Shown here: piece after piece, positions 12,161 to 25,469 of the stretch
How positions within the stretch are numbered: the first letter of the stretch is position 1
How the letters are laid out: the number at the start of each line of letters is the position of its first letter
From: Theobroma cacao
Taxonomy: Eukaryota > Streptophyta > Magnoliopsida > Malvales > Malvaceae
Assembly: GCF_000208745.1 (NCBI RefSeq)
Contig: NC_030857.1
Span: 8,203,384 to 8,267,383 of the forward strand
Reading direction: 5' to 3'
DNA: 64,000 nucleotides
Translations under genes and position numbers: made by a program
Notes under the pieces: model-generated
Seen by the model: only the letters and a program-made list of their open reading frames with translations
Told to the model about the DNA's origin: nothing
The model's database searches: none

Positions 12161-13131
12161 TAAGGATGTCAACAAGTGGGTACTCGCTAATTTTGAGGTA
12201 CCCGAACCCAAACTCAATTAAAAAGTGGAGTACCCGAACCCTGATAATTACCCGAATGTTTTTTAAATTTGGTACCCTAATCCGAACCCTAATACATACC
12301 CACTACCCAATAATTACCCAAACCCGTTTAAAAATCTAATTATGTAAAAAAATTATTAAAATACTCTTCATGGATACCCAATTACCCGAACCCGAATCCA
12401 TACCCGTATCTATATACAATAATATTTTCATCCATATTTCATATAATTCACCATAATTAAATTTATAAAAGCACACAAATAATAAAATTTAAATTTAAAT
12501 AATCAAAAACAAATATCTCATATATCAACTTAAATAATTAAAAACAAATATTCAAACAACAACTTAAATATTACAAGTTTAATTAACTATATGGGTTTGT
12601 CTATGAAATTAAAAAAAAAACTAGGTTCCAAAATTATTCTAATCTTACAATTTATTTTTAGGTATATATTTAATAAGTTTATATATACAAAAGTATATAT
12701 TATAAATAATAATTTTATAAGTTATAAATTTTGTAATGTTAACACAAAATAAAATGTAAATATGTTTGTATTTAAAGTATATATAATAAAAGTATATATA
12801 TAATAGTAATATAATCTTTATAAATTAACACAATATATAAAATATATGCATTAAAATATATTACAAGTTAATGAATAATCATAGTTTTGTAAATTAACTT
12901 AATTAATAATATCGATTTGTCTTTAATTACATGAAATTAAAAAAAAAACCATAATCAGGTTCCGGTATTCAGTACCCAAGAAGTGATACCCGAACCTTAC
13001 CCAAACCCGATACTGATAGTAAAATTACTAACCAAATCCTATCCGAACCTAATTATAAGATACCCTAACCCTATATATCCGGATCATATACTCACGAATA
13101 CCCTATAATAAAATACTCATTGCCATCCCTA
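12161..13131. mobile_element. Non-autonomous hAT-like element
   Basis: The 971-base element has imperfect inverted ends (TAAGGATGTCAACAAG on the left; TAGGGATGGCAATGAG as the reverse complement of the right). It is flanked by 8-base near-identical duplications, GAATCAAC (12153-12160) and GAATCAAT (13132-13139). Subterminal ACCCGAACCC-type repeats flank a very AT-rich core. These traits fit hAT-derived non-autonomous elements. There is no transposase. Confidence 0.8.
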
Positions 13132-13139
13132 GAATCAAT

Positions 13140-16100
13140 CGTAAGTGGGATTTATCTATTTGCCATATTTGCACACATATTACAGTTAATAATTTAATAT
13201 GTTCGAAAGCAACTGTTTGACTTGGATGGATACCAACTGTTTGACTTGGGAAGCAATTGTCCAAAGGCAATTTTCATTGATTTCAATTTTCAAATAACTT
13301 TACAAAATTTCTAGAATTTATTTATTATTCCAAAGGTTGGTATGGACCAGCCTTTATATTATTATATAGTTTTACTATTTAATTTGATGTATTGAAAAAA
13401 TTATAGAATGTTCCGGTAAAATTGGGGCTATCATTAATGTAAGAATCGAAAAAAAAAAAAACTTCTGAATTCTTAGTTATGTCTTTCTTATACATATAGT
13501 GAATTGCTATTGTCATCTTCCTCAACGACGACGTAGGTCTATTCACCAAACCACATAAATGTTTCTATGTTTGTTTTTTTTTTCTGATTTTTGTTCTTGC
13601 CACAACAACTCTTATTGTCTTATAGCAATAACTACAAACCTTTTGCAAAACGAAGGGTAAGAATTAGCAGAAGTACAAACCTTTTGCAAAACGAAGGGTA
13701 AGAATTAGCAGAAGTTCATGAATTAGTTATATAGTTAATTAATGGAATGAAATAAAATTTTAGCTCATAAATATGCAAATCCGCACTGTTCGAGGCTTTG
13801 CCCCTATATCATAAACAAACGATTCAAACTCAAAGTGGAAATCTAAGAATGGTTTGAAAAAACCACACAGAAATGGAAATTGACGGATTTGGCCAAGATA
13901 TCCCGGGTGAAAAACCTCTTTCAAGTTTCAACTCCTAACTTAAACTGGATCTCCATTAATTCAAAAGATGTTTTATACATGGACTGAGAAATATCTCTTC
14001 CACATTATATCAACTTTTTGCTGAAAATGGCATATCCATGGAAATCAGTAATCTCGAGTATATGCCGCTGCATTCAGGAACTCCAATTGTTTTCTATTGA
14101 TGACAAGCAAATCTGGAAATATCTTCACATTTTGACTAGCAAATGCTTGCTCACAAACAGAAGTTAGCTTCAGTTTTGACAAACTTAAGCGCTTCATTTT
14201 CAAGTTGAAAGCCTTTAAGTCAACAAATTCCTAATTAACAAGTTTAATAATTGACATTTTAATGCTAGGTAAATGCCACGTGACAAGAGATAAATGAAAG
14301 CAGATTGTTTTTTTTTTGTTTTGGTGCAGTTCCCTTCAAGAAGACCACACAATACATGTTAGGTTGTTTTGAGATATGCCTCAATCCCAAAAGATAAATT
14401 GAAAGTTCCGTTATCAATTTTTTAATATAGTTAAGGATATTTTAAGATTTTTTCAGAACCTAATCTCTCTTCAAGTAATTTTAAGGATGTACTTTCTCGT
14501 ATTGATTTAGTACATTTAAGAGTTTACTCTCCGAAATGCATCTCACAAAGATTGATCCTTAGTTGACAAGGAAAGGAGATTTCCTTTCAAGCAATTGGAC
14601 TGAAGCATCATTGATTGCAATGAACATTATTTCCCAAAATTAATGGACTTTGTTTACAAATATCATAAAAGGTAAGATTTTCATTCAAAATTGTATCCCC
14701 ATTCAACAAATTGAAAATTAATTATCATACATTTACAATTAATTACTGCATTGAATGTGAAAATATTTCTTTAAAATACTCATTAGCAATAGCATTTGTC
14801 TAAATTTAACACCGTAGGAATATTCCATCAAAAAAATAACATAATAATATTACTATATAGGTGCTATTTAAAAATAAATAAATGCACCATTTTCATCAAC
14901 TGAAAAAGGAAAAATACATTAAATACAAATTAATTAATATTTTCCTTAACAATCAATTAACTAAACATGCATCTTACATAATTGACCTGTAAATTCCCAG
15001 ACTTTAGGTAATCCGCATGGCCATCAGAGGATAATGATTTCAATTAAAAGGCATTTTGCGGAGGAGATGTAAGTCTTTGCTTATATCCCTATGTTATCTT
15101 CCCAACAACTTAAGTACAGGAGCCTGATCAAGAAATTTGCTCTTCTTTGCGTTTTGCCATGCAATTAACCGGGACAAAGTTAATGCAAAATAAATTATAT
15201 ACCTGACAGAATGAGTATATCGCTGCTACTACCTCGTTTGTAATTAAATTAACAGAATTTCCTTTTCTAGATTTTTTTTGGGTACAAAAATGGGTTTTGT
15301 GATAAATGTTTTCCCAGTAATTATTAGTCTCTCACAGAGATTTTTGTTTTTCTTTTTGGTAATGAAAGACTATTAGTCTATACATTGGTTAACATAATGA
15401 TGGAACCAAGTTGGAGCAAAACAAAATTAGCCCTAATAACAAGGCAAACAAAGACACCATGCGTCCATAGCCAACCAATTTACAATGCAGAATACAAATT
15501 AACCAACAGCATAGGATTTCATTGATTTAATTAAAGTTAATTTGGGAACTGCAAAGAGCCAAACATATTCTAGGTTCAATTCCCCATTGCGTAGGATTTA
15601 GACTCAATCCAATTGCTATATCTTTGCAGGTTCTTTTGTTAGCCAAAAAAAAAATCTAGAAAATTTACAACCCACAAACATTATTTAATATCCAGTTCTA
15701 GGACTAGAACAAAACCCTTCTACATGTATACGTTCTTCAAATCTGTCTGTGGATTATTTTCTTTAGTAAATACTAATTATTAAAATTGTGAATATTGTTT
15801 CTTGTAGTGGCTGGCTAGCTAGTTGATGTTTGATGCATGTCTACTTCAATCTGCCCCAGCTACATGCAAATGAAATAATAATAATAATAAGGGCTAACAT
15901 ATAAAAGCTTGGGATATTTTCCTTTCCCCTTTTTTCCCTTCATTTTCTCAGCTATTATCATTAGCCCGTTGCTTCCAACCCCAAAGGTGTTTATTAAATC
16001 AAGCAGTCTATGTACATATTGAAAGGAACTTCCAACTAGAATGATTTTTGACCCTTGTCAAGAACTTCCACATCACCTACTCATATTTCCCTAGGAAAGC

Positions 16101-16741
16101 TTTAGCTCTAACAACATTGAAAAGCTGGTTTTCTCTTTTAGTTTACATTGATTTAAAGATGCAGGTGCACCAGCTGTTTAGGGGAGAATTTAGAAAATTC
16201 CTTTAGGCCTAAAGAAATAGATACAGCTGGAGCTGCATATGTATTGATATATTCCCACCACCTTTCCATTTTAAGGAAACTGCAAGTCTTTTTTTTCTGA
16301 AATACTTCATAAAGAATACTGAAAATAGTTCTAATTATGATTATTGTTTTTTTACCCTTTGATGCATTAAATTAGAATGCGACAACAAGAGATTGAATCT
16401 GGGAAGGATTCACAAGGACAAAAAATTGGATTCTTGAGAACACTACCTAGCCTGGTGAATAAAAATATGTCCTACAATTAATTATTTTTTTTTTTGGGTA
16501 AATCATGTCCTACAAGTTACAACTCATAAATTGACTGAATTACCTGAAAACTTGTACGTGGCTTATTAAACAGTATAAAATACTGAAGAAATTTTGCTAA
16601 CTGCTAAAAAGCTGAGCATATTTTTCTGCTTAACTTCTGCACGTTATCAACATGTATGGTAAAAATTATCATGCAATGGAAGCAAAGCTAAACCTGTAAT
16701 GTATACTAGGAAAAAAAGTTAAATAAGATGGTTTTTGATGA
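13140..16741. other. Intergenic DNA downstream of the MYB gene
   Basis: I see no gene here. It holds a 41-base tandem duplication near 13632-13714, a short AAT microsatellite at about 15875-15892 and ordinary AT-rich sequence. Any 3' UTR of the MYB gene would occupy its right end. ORFs here are short and show no domains. Confidence 0.6.
13632..13714. repeat. 41-base perfect tandem duplication
   Basis: Two adjacent copies of a 41-base unit beginning ACAAACCTTTTGC (13634 and 13675) show no mismatch that I can see, which indicates a recent duplication. Confidence 0.9.
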
Positions 16742-18276
16742 TCAAGAAGAAATACCAACACCAAGAAAATCTATGAAAGGAGTATCCTTCTGTTTGATGG
16801 AATCATCATCATTCTCCTGCTGGGAACTCACTCTAATATTTGCTAACTTGGGTGCATTATCAATAACGCTCATCAACTCCTTCCTCATCACACCATTATT
16901 ACTTTCATAATTATCACCAAGCTTAAGGTAGCCAAAAGGACTTGGAACCACCCTCCTGTAGTTTGGAAGTCCAAATGCACTGGAATTTTTTAAGCTGCTA
17001 CAATATGCTGAAGCATTTGAATGATATTTATAAAGAGATTGATCTAAAATTTTTGAGTTCTCCATGGAGTAATAACTAGAACCAGACCCTGATAAATAAT
17101 CTTTTCCATCTCTTCTTGATAATTCTGCTGAAGATGAATTGTTTGAGGGCATCATTGTTGATGAAGCAAAAGTCCAAGATGGTGAAGAAGTTGATGAGTA
17201 TGAGACTGAGAAAATCCTTTCTTTACTGGGGTTTTGAAATTCAAGAAACCTACTGTCTCCAAACCCAATTCTTGAGCTAAAAGCCTCTTGACACCTTGCT
17301 TTCCTTGGGGTGAAACCAGTAGAACTTAGCTTGGAGTCGCTAAGACCATCTTGAAAACTTCTCTTCCCACATAGCTTGGATTGTTCCCTTTGTTTTCTAG
17401 CCATTATAACATGCCAGTGATTCTTTACTGCATTATCAGTTCTACCAGGAAATAGTCTAGCTATCAGTGCCCATTTGTTTCCGTGAATACGATGAGCAGC
17501 CAGGAGCCTTTCTTCTTCTTCTTCTGTAAATGGCCTTCTGTTGATTCTAGGGTCAAGTTGATTAAACCACCTCAATCTGCAGCTCTTCCCTGTAGAAACA
17601 GATAATATAAAATTAGGAAATATCGACTACATATAGTTGGATCATGGATGTATATAGCAGCATATGAGAGAAAACTAAAGGGAGAGAGCGAGATAGAGAG
17701 AGAGAGAAATGATACTTTTGTATATCATGAGTTCATGACTGATGAAGCAAATTAATTAATCATGTATTATCTTCTCCTGTGGTATCAAATCCTAAGTATT
17801 AATTAATAAACCTGCTTAAGAACTTGGTACAAGGGAAGAATCTGATCGACATATCAGTAGAATAATAAATCTAAAATAATAATTATTCAATAACCTAGAT
17901 GACCACTAACTCACTCAAGGAGGAAAATATACATCTTTTCTGATTTAGAATAGGTTATGAATCAGCTCAATTATTTGTAAGCTGAACACTTTTCTTGAAC
18001 AAGAAACCATTCATATTTTAGTTCCCAGAAGATGATCGAAAGTTAACCCAAGTTACAGCAAGAATCAGAGAGGAGAAAACGATCGATAGAGTTGATTTGC
18101 CAAGTCTAATAGAAACAGTTACCTGATCGTCCTTGGAGCTTTTCTGCAATAGAGTTCCAGTTTTGTGCACCATACTGTTCAACAAGTTGCCTGAGTTTTT
18201 CATCCTCAGCAGGCCTCCAGTGTCCTCTAGGACAAGTCTTTACATCATCACTAGAAGCAGCTCCAGAATCCTCCAT
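16742..18276 (-). CDS. R2R3-MYB transcription factor, subgroup 21 (MYB52/54/56-like)
   Basis: Two coding exons on the minus strand, 18276-18123 and 17589-16742, are joined across a 533-base GT-AG intron and give 333 residues. The R2 repeat has Trp at 20, 40 and 59. R3 has Phe at 72 (usual in R2R3 proteins) and Trp at 91 and 110, with the recognition-helix part [12 protein letters not shown]. The [12 protein letters not shown] and [12 protein letters not shown] wording is typical of subgroup 21 (MYB52, 54, 56, 105, 117 relatives). It would be a nuclear DNA-binding regulator; family members act in cell-wall, boundary or root programmes, but the exact orthologue cannot be chosen here. The C-terminal 210 residues are Ser/Asn-rich and ordered by no known domain. 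The bHLH-contact signature of R3 is not evident. The intron interrupts codon 52 in R2, and none interrupts R3. The start is the first in-frame ATG, followed by an acidic leader [11 protein letters not shown]. Confidence 0.93.
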
Positions 18277-18357
18277 GGATAATTGGTGGATATGTTAATT
18301 ACTAACTAGCGGTAAATTCTTTGTCATCAAGCACACCAAATAGAAGTCGCCAAGAAG

Positions 18358-18365
18358 ATATATAA
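18358..18365 (-). promoter_or_regulatory. Possible TATA box of the MYB gene
   Basis: On the minus strand TTATATAT lies 82 bases upstream of the MYB start codon. It is followed by a CT-rich stretch on the side away from the gene. Spacing fits a 5' UTR of about 50 bases. It is judged by motif and distance only. Confidence 0.35.
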
Positions 18366-21300
18366 GGAGGACAAGAAAAATGAAGAGCAAGAGAGAATAA
18401 GAAAGTGCGGTTGGTTTAGGGTTGTGGATGGGAAGTCACTTTTGTTGGTTTTACACGACACATTAAGCCTATGTATCTGTAGAACCACTGACCCTTTCTT
18501 TGTTATGCTATTGGCCCATGAACCACTCTATCAAAATTTTCCCAACTATTTTTCTTCATTGCTCTCTCCTAATAATTCCTTCTCTCTGCCTTACCATTTT
18601 AAGCCATGGTATTACGTTAAATCAAACCTGGTGATTAGGGCACCTAATAGTTTTTATTGAAGGGACAGCTCTCCTGGTGCAAAGACTACTTACTTTCCTA
18701 ATTGCTTTCATTAACAAGGGATCATGAATTATCACCTTTAATCAACTTTTATTTCGTTTTCTAAGGTTGCTTTGACATGCTAATAATGCATGGATGCGTT
18801 CACATTATTAACAATGACCTTTTTTAATGAGCCTAGCATCAAAAAGTAGCTTTTTCCTTATTATCATTATTTATTTTATCTGAAGAATTTTATTACTTAT
18901 GAGTGTTAATAGATTTAAAATAAAAAATATGAAGCTTAAAATTTAGCTAAGTTGGAAAATCCCTACTTATCAAGAACTGTTGCACTCAAAACTCAATTGA
19001 AATAAAATAATTAATTTTCAAAAAATATTAAAAAATAAAAAAAAATATATTGGGGCGCTTTTGCCATGCATGCTAACCGGCAAATGGTATCGACACCGGG
19101 ATGATACCTTAATGCACTGAAACTGTATCGAATACAAATAATGTGTAGATCTATAGAATAGAGATCAGTTACTCTATAGGTGAGAGTGTACATTAATGTT
19201 CCATTTATTGAACTTTGCTCTTTTAGGCACATCATGCTTCTTATTTGAAGCAAATTTAATTTGTATTGCATTTGGAACACATAACTTGGAATCAGTGGCA
19301 AAGAAGTTGGTAAAATTCAAGGTTGTCTTACCAGAATTGGCAACAAGATAGGATTATGATTAGCTAGCATTTTAAAGGATGCACATGCGCCATCTAAATC
19401 AGATGATTCCTAGTTTGGGGAATTTGTTTGTTTTGACATGATCAATTAATTCTGATTTTCAGAAAGGGTTAAAAACAGAGATTACACTCTCTGCTATCCA
19501 ACTTTACATGAGCTATTTTCAGTGAAAACCCATCTGATTTAAGTATTTAACCATGTTGAGCTAGCTGTCAAAGTAATTGTACCTTCTGTGTTGAATCAAT
19601 GAATTTGCTCCAAACTTAGACTAATGGTTTTTGCTCAACATTCTGTAATATATTTCATAATAATTCAAAGTCATCATGAAAGAAAAACAACAATGATATC
19701 CATGATAATAAGACAACGGAAGATAACTTCTAGGTTTGTTTTCAATATTTTTTCCCTCAATTGTATAAATAGTTTCTTCAAGAAAGGCCTCCATTTGATA
19801 AAAAAAAAAATGATGGCTGGCATTGCACGCTTGTCTTTCTTGTTATAGAATGACAGAGTAAAACCACACAGATATAATTGCAAACAAGCATCTGGAATAA
19901 GCTTGTTCAATCTCTCCTCCACCGATGTGCATGGTTTTGAAAGCTACGGCTGCAGCGCAGTGGTAGCAAACATGGTAGTTGCAAAATATTGACATAAATG
20001 ACAGTTGAGCTTAATATTGTTTGAGAAAAGAGGTAGCAGATATATTTTTACATTGGGGTATTTATGTTTTTTGTGAGAGAGAAAGGAGACCTTTAACTGA
20101 AATATTTTCTCAGCAAATGTAATCTTAAGGGTTAATGCAAATGCCGTGCAAGGACAACATCAAGAAAAGTATGGGTAAACCGTCTGCCTTTTCCCATACT
20201 TGCATGCAGATGGCAAGTCAAATACAAACGTTGAAACATTATGCGAAATAACTATTATATAATTGTTTTCTTAACTGATTGAGATTTTATACCCCACGAA
20301 ATCAAACATCTGAAATCCCATCTAAATGTGCTTAAACTACCCTATCCGTTAACATCAGTATTAGAATCAAGTAAACTATATATCATCAATTTGGAAGGTA
20401 TAAAATCGGTGTCTAATTCTGATTGGTCGATGTGCCAATTTATCTAGTCCATGCTATGATACATATAATTTGAAATATACATATATAAAGAAGAAGGAAA
20501 ATTGTAGCGTGGATTAATGTTCACTTGATTGCTCCGTCCAAACTGTTTCTTCCAGTAATTGGCGTATCCCGCATGTCAGGTTTGATTTTCTTCTTCCCTA
20601 TTTGATGACTAACAGCATCATCTTGACCGCTTTACAATGAATTAGTTTTTGGGTAGGTAGGCCAGGTTGGTCGATCAGGTTACATGTACAAATCAGTATA
20701 ATAAACAGAACAAATTTTGGAGTGGATTGCAATTTTAGAAATTCTCTACCGAAGAACAACTTGAAAACAGGGCTGGCATATACACAATTTATGGCTAATA
20801 GTTGACTTCAAATATGCACTCACTCTTTAAGTATGCTTCCTAAGATATTTATTTGTATTAACTTTTTAATTTCTTAACCAGTGCTCATATCAGATGTGTT
20901 GTTGATCATATTCTTTTCCCTTAAGATGGATTTTCTTTTTCTTCCTTTCATTAGAATTTTTCTAATTGATTTCAAAGAAAGTAGGGTTTGCCAATCCAAG
21001 TTAGCGATCAGTAGGGGATCAATGGCAAAGGGTTTGGAAGGATAGTCTACAAAACGGATTTTTTCTTGCAACTCCGTCCCGCCAGGGAGTTGATCGAGTC
21101 TTTTACTTCAAATGCCACCAGAGTTTATCTAATGGTGGTGGTGTACATAAATATGTAAAAACATCACAAATCAAATCAAAATTACCACCATTCTTAAGAA
21201 TTTGAAGTCAGGACCACTTGCCTACTTCGCAATGTCTCAGTACCCAGCAGATTATACAGAACAAAAATGGAAGCTTGCCAGCCAAGCTCCTCAAACTATT

Positions 21301-24300
21301 CCCACTGCGAATATTCAAGATGAAGTGTCCAAATTAATGGATGTGAGGAGGATAACTTTTTCAAGTAAACTTGCAATGAGAAAGTGGCCAAGTCGTGTTG
21401 ATATCTCAAATTTGAAAGTGACCAGAACAGAATTGTAAAATTTATACTCTTTGGTAGTTGAAACGTTATACAAGATACCCACCAAAGAAAAGAGTCGGAG
21501 AAACCAAATGAAACAATGAATACAGTCAATGTCTCAAAATAGAAAAAGTAAAAGTCAAAAAAAAAAAGGAAAATTTGAAAAGGAGATACACGTCGGTTCT
21601 ACAATTACCCCACATAAGGGTCAGCATTCGGATGGCATTTTCGAAAAATTTCCCAGAATCTGCTAGAATTTATCATCAATGCGCAGTTTGCAACATCAAT
21701 CTTATTATTTCTGAAATCTTCTGCATGAACTCATTTGAGTGATTTCTTTCTGCCACTAGCTAGAGCTTGAGGGCTTGACGCAATGATGCCAACTGACCAG
21801 TGAATCTCAAAGCAACTTTGGGAAGGAATGACTTGTAATAGTAATGATCGCAAAATGATGTATGAAATCTCTCTTTGTTAACGACTTTGCAAGCCACCTA
21901 ATTAGAAAGGTGATTGCTAATGCTAGGCCTACGTCTTTGATACATAAAAGTATACGCAATTCAAATATCCCCTTGCCTCGGCAACGCATCCATCAATTCA
22001 CTTAAAGACCTTAATTATAATTACTTGAACATATCTACAAACATTGCATCCCCCTCTTCAATTTCACCAGTTTTTATAATCTTTTCAGAGAGATTAACCG
22101 TTGGAGAATAATGGATACATTTTTGTCCTCCTCCCACGTGTGTTGGTGTGCATAAATAGAAGGGTTTGAGACAGCTTTCAAACAGTAAATGCAAAGCATT
22201 TCAGTTACTTGCACAGCCAAACATCCATTTACTTCAAACGTCCTTGTATGAAAACCCATGATATACCTTTCCCCGCACCTTCCCAAGAAAGCCATACAAG
22301 CAAACCCTCTATCATCTTCCCAACCACACCCAATTTAGCATTAAAGACAGGAAAAGGGAAAACTGAAAAGCCAATTGAAATTCCTCAACAAACTACTTTG
22401 ACTCCTACAATCCCCAACCTTCTATTCAACCTTGGGTTTTTGCACCTCAAGTAAAATTCTATAGCGTTTCCGATCTTACCTTTCTTGTCATTCTCAGTTA
22501 ATGCTTTTGGTTACATGGTAGTTGGTCCTGATGCATTGCATCATTTCTCTTTTTTCTTCATATGAGCCTTTTTGTTTATTTATAATGGCAGCCTGTTTCC
22601 TTCCCTTTAACCCACCTACCTTGGAAATAATCAGTCTCGTGCGTATATTGAAAATTGAAAGCATGAACAAATTGTTTGCAGCCCCAAAAGAATTACCCTT
22701 GGAACCTATACATCATATATATAAATTGTCTAGGTTCAACTCATGTCATGGTATTTGAATATGTACATCAAATTTTTGTGAGTAAAATTAATAAATTATT
22801 TTTTGCCAGACAAATTCTCGACAACACTCAAATTAAAAATAATATTTATTGTGAAGACGGGCGATTTTACTAATTAAACTGACTTGCCGTTGATACTATA
22901 TATTCAAGTAAAAAATGGATGCTTACATATATAACTAATAAAAATAAGAATCCGAACAAAACAGGCAATGAAATTACTGGTTCTAAGAAATACCCATGAC
23001 GTGTTATCCAACACAATGGTGAAGTGAAGTAACCCATAAGGATTTCCTTGTTGAAATATTTTCTTGTTTTCCATGCTTATTAAAACTAACTCCATTATAT
23101 TATGACTAAAATATTGCATTGTTAATCTGGTCAAGTACAATTAGTTGGGTTTTCTTTGGTATAATGAAGTCTCATTTTTAAAGCAGATAACGACATCTCG
23201 ATTCTCCATTTTGAGTGCCCAAGTATTATTAGTGCTGGGTGATAATGACAGTTTAGCTACCTTTATGGTTCTCTTTTGAAAGGGTCATCATCATTGTTTA
23301 GAACTTTGTCAAATTTGCCTTATCTCCATTCTTATCATTCAGTAATTGAGTTATTATGCATAGAAAAAACTAGCCAGGCCCAATTTGCTATCCTTCTCAT
23401 TTAACATAAGATTCCAATATTTTTAACCAGGATATCTCAAACCAATTTCATGACATGAAAGCTATCAACTTTTTTTCTCTTTCTTTCTTTCTTTCTTTAT
23501 TTTATTTTTTTTTGTGCATATGGACAAATAAATGGTAATTCAATCCTTATGTATTAAAGTCACTATTAGCATTCCAAATCAAAGTAGGTGAATGTTGTAC
23601 TATAACGCCGCCTTTCAGGTGCTGAAAAAAAAAAAAAACCTAAATGGGTCTTTGTTGCTTGGCAGATGTAGCAACCTTCAATCCTTCATGTTTTGAGGGT
23701 ATTGGTTCTGTTTTTTCAATTGGTATATTGTGGGAAGTTGGAACGGTTATTATTGACTGTTTTTTGACATTCTACCTACCATATTCATGTGGAGCCAAAT
23801 CATGATACAGGTATACCTCATTTAGATAAAATCATCATAATAAAGTATGCAATCCTGATTAATTATATAGAAAATAAAAAGCAATTGAAACAAAGAACAA
23901 ATTTGTTGTTGCTAATATGATTAAACAATAGCAACACCATACTGTTCCTTAACATACTCTGTTTCTCTTTTCTGACTTACTGGTTTTCTCATATGAATAT
24001 TTTTTAATTATTATCATCTTAATGTTAAAAGATCATATCTATAATATAAACCCAAAACATAAATTAATATCTTAATCATTAATAATTTAAATGTAAAATT
24101 GAATTTATATAAAGTCATTGGAGAATTATTTTGAGTTACAAAACCAAAAAACAAGGCCCATGAGATTAAATTTTGAACATAAAATATAATTTTTAATTAA
24201 TACATGTATAAACTTACTAAAACAATATTTTATAATTAATTAACCTAAATAAAATAATCAAAAGAGAGACAAGGAAAAAATTAAATATAAAGTGTTTTTG

Positions 24301-24503
24301 GATAAAAAATTTCTGTTAAAGAAGTTTGTATGTAATGGTAAAGCTAATACTTTTACCATATCTGCTATACATTTATATAGTAACATGTTTATAAATTAAA
24401 ACTCGATAAATTAATAATTTTGATTAAGTAATATTTTTGGTCAATCCCAACTTGTGACTAATCTAGTAAATTAATAATTCATTAAATTTATAAGATAATA
24501 TAT
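18366..24503. other. Long intergenic region without a supported gene
   Basis: The left 1-2 kb should contain the MYB promoter. The rest is AT-rich with short ORFs that show no domain, good codon use or splice-linked continuation. A TTTC microsatellite lies near 23480-23500. No RNA gene or transposon coding was recognised. Confidence 0.55.
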
Positions 24504-24687
24504 TTTTAAAGAGACACATAAGTCTCACTTGATATATAAATTAATAATCTCTTTATACATCAAAATTATATATATATATATATATATGTATTCAATGCCA
24601 TNTTTTAAAGAGACACATAAGTCTCACTTGATATATAAATTAATAATCTCTTTATACATCAAAATTATATATATATATATATATATG
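24504..24687. repeat. 85-base perfect direct repeat around a single N
   Basis: Positions 24504-24588 and 24603-24687 are identical at offset 99 as far as I can read, including the same length of AT microsatellite. A 14-base spacer between them contains the lone N at 24602. Identity through an AT repeat suggests one locus represented twice. Confidence 0.9.
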
Positions 24688-25469
24688 ACTCAATTAGGAG
24701 GCATTTGTAAAATATGACTCTAATATTACTTCTTTCTTTTTGAAATTGATGTCTTTTTAGACCTCATTTTCTAACTTTTCATAATGCATTAACAAGCTCC
24801 GGTGCAGTGTTCTCATATTGCAAGAAAAATTTATACAATGTGATTGTTGTTTTGAGTGCATCTTTGCGTGAGACAGACTCGAATGCAAGACTATTGTCTT
24901 CACCTTCATCTTTTTTGTCATTTCTCATAACGTTCTTAATAATCTGCTCGTCACAAATAATGATAATTTATAATTCGATAATTAGGTAATATTCATATAA
25001 TCACAATATACAATACATATATTAAGTTTAATGTTTTAGTAAAAAAATAAAAAATAACTTGACAAATTAATTTTTATTAATTAATATATAAATTAATAAA
25101 TTATTAATTTATTGATTAACTAATTTCTCGATTAATTAATAACTTTTCAAGGTTTTAAGGGCATTAATATATAGAGATTTTATTATATATACATTTAAAA
25201 ATTTATATAGCATCAATTTGTAATAAAGATAAATGTAATATAAAGCTCAATTTTTTTTTATACTGGAAATTCACGCAAGGTCCAACTATCTTGTTAGATT
25301 TTATTCATTACGAAATAAAAATTACAAAAGAAGGGACCTAAACCATACCTCCAAGTTACATGATCATGAGAAAGTTTCGGATAAACACCTAGAGTAAGGA
25401 AAACTATTTTACGTACATAACTTTTAATGCTACAGTAAAACAGTAAAACATACAATATAAAGCTCAAGT
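24688..25469. other. AT-rich intergenic stretch
   Basis: I see no gene, transposon coding or structured repeat beyond AT-rich tracts and short TTAATTAAT runs. Confidence 0.5.

Noticed and set aside
13060..13080. Telomere-like CCCTAACCCT
   Set aside because: It is only about one and a half units and part of the ACCCGAACCC subterminal repeats of a hAT-like element.
15570..15600. tRNA T-arm-like GGTTCAATTCCCC
   Set aside because: No pairing acceptor stem, D arm or anticodon arm could be found around it.
21202..21438. 78-residue ORF starting MKSGPLAYF
   Set aside because: There is no recognisable domain, no splice-linked extension and an overlapping antisense ORF of similar length. It is probably chance.
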